Shown: piece after piece, positions 63,387-64,000 of the stretch
Position numbering within the stretch: position 1 is the first letter of the stretch
Layout of the letters: each line of letters opens with the position of its first letter
DNA from: Galeruca laticollis
Taxonomy: Eukaryota; Arthropoda; Insecta; Coleoptera; Chrysomelidae
Direction of reading: 5' to 3'
Assembly (NCBI GenBank): GCA_963921935.1
Contig: OY998175.1
Location: forward strand, 305,559,484-305,623,483
DNA length: 64,000 nt
Made by a program: the position numbers and the translations under genes
The notes under the pieces: generated by a model
What the model was told of the DNA's origin: nothing
The model's input: the letters and a program-made list of their open reading frames with translations, nothing else
The model's database searches: none

Positions 63387-64000
63387 TTACAACCTATGGA
63401 GCCACGGGTGTGGAGATTCCCGTCTGATCCAATTTTCTGGAAAAACGTTATTTAAATTCTGGCGTACAATCACTGCATAATGTGGGGGAGCACCGCCATG
63501 CATGAACCACATGTTCCAAAAGAGCTGGAAATTCATTTTATAGAAAATGAAGATATGTCTCACCGGCCAATCGTGCAGGAAGGAAAATGGTCTCATTAAA
63601 TAATGAGGATGCGAGATATTGACCGGAAAGGAGTGTCGAAACCGTGCTACAACTGTTGCATGTGGATTTGCATCTGCCCATATGTGGTCCTTAGGAAAAT
63701 TCATAACGCCATGTCTTGAAAACTTGGCTTTATCCGTGAACAGAATATTGGCAGCAAAATTGAGATTGTTCACGATTTTATTTAAAATCCATTGGCAATA
63801 TTGTATACGGAGCGGATAGTCAGTAGGTTGCAAATGTTGAACACGATACAATAAATTTTCTTTTAGAATATTCCAAACAGTTCTGTTACTAATATTTACT
63901 CCATCAGCAATTTTTCTAGTACTCGTTTCTGGATGCTGGTCAATAATTTGAAGAATCTGGTTCTACAATTGTGGAGGTCTCACATTTTTGGGTAGTCCAA
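63387..64000 (-). pseudogene. mariner-type transposase, truncated, runs off the window
   Basis: Minus strand from the window edge: TSTRKIADGVNISNRTVWNI (helix-turn-helix), YRVQHLQPTDYPLRIQYCQW, ILFTDKAKFSRHGVMNFPKD (first Asp), HIWADANPHATVVARFRHSF, then MWFMHGGAPPHYAVIVRQNL and NNVFPENWIRRESPHPWLHR. Where MHDGAPPH is usual it reads MHGGAPPH, so the second catalytic Asp is Gly. The match stops before the third Asp, and no terminal repeat is seen at 63380. A middle block after FRHSF is missing or changed. Confidence 0.8.

Overview
This is an AT-rich eukaryotic nuclear window, almost certainly from an insect. Two partial genes of the odorant-binding protein (OBP) family, an arthropod family, are the only ordinary host genes I recognise. 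Both have a short signal-peptide exon spliced to a 43-codon exon carrying the first conserved cysteine. The dense mixture of RTE, Penelope, I-type, DD41D mariner, piggyBac, pogo/Tigger and Helitron copies suggests a large insect genome. A beetle is my guess, but nothing here proves it.

Layout from left to right. 1-5.7 kb: fragments of a reverse transcriptase, a Ty3/gypsy element, an RTE element and a Jockey/R1-like element, the last split by a Penelope-like element (PLE) sitting between two TA runs. 5.7-9.2 kb: a pogo-type transposon with repeated GGTTGACGCA sites and an RTE copy inside its gene. 9.3-11.0 kb: OBP gene A on the minus strand, its intron filled with repeats. 11.4-13.3 kb: a DD41D mariner. 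14-19 kb: LINE scraps, three blocks of a 146-bp satellite in two orientations, and a 1.28-kb duplication. 19.7-24.9 kb: a full-length but dead I-clade LINE. 27.3-33.8 kb: a tyrosine-recombinase (Crypton-like) gene split by a Tigger element and by a 3.0-kb element that encodes a THAP domain. 34.1-36.6 kb: a piggyBac with one stop codon. 37.0-42.0 kb: a PLE-derived insertion with a 14-bp target duplication, holding a complete LINE. 43.1-47.9 kb: a long palindrome with a mariner at its exact centre, itself split by a PLE-containing insertion. 48.9-52.3 kb: an RTE LINE with one long reading frame broken by only four stops. 52.4-55.5 kb: a BEL/Pao scrap and another DD41D mariner. 56-58.3 kb: a second recombinase fragment and an internally deleted Helitron. 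59.4-59.7 kb: OBP gene B on the plus strand. 60-64 kb: a giant foldback element and a truncated mariner at the window edge.

The two OBP genes probably belong to one cluster pulled apart by transposons; in neither is the next exon visible. Everything else is a record of nested insertions, and several can be ordered in time because reading frames, terminal repeats and target duplications show which element landed in which. The observations I rate highest are: the recombinase gene whose sequence is restored in frame across a 2-bp AT duplication; the THAP-bearing element with ends rich in AATATTC; three unrelated PLE families that share a hammerhead-ribozyme-like core; and the mariner inserted at the centre of a palindrome. 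All assignments come from reading the sequence; no database search was possible.
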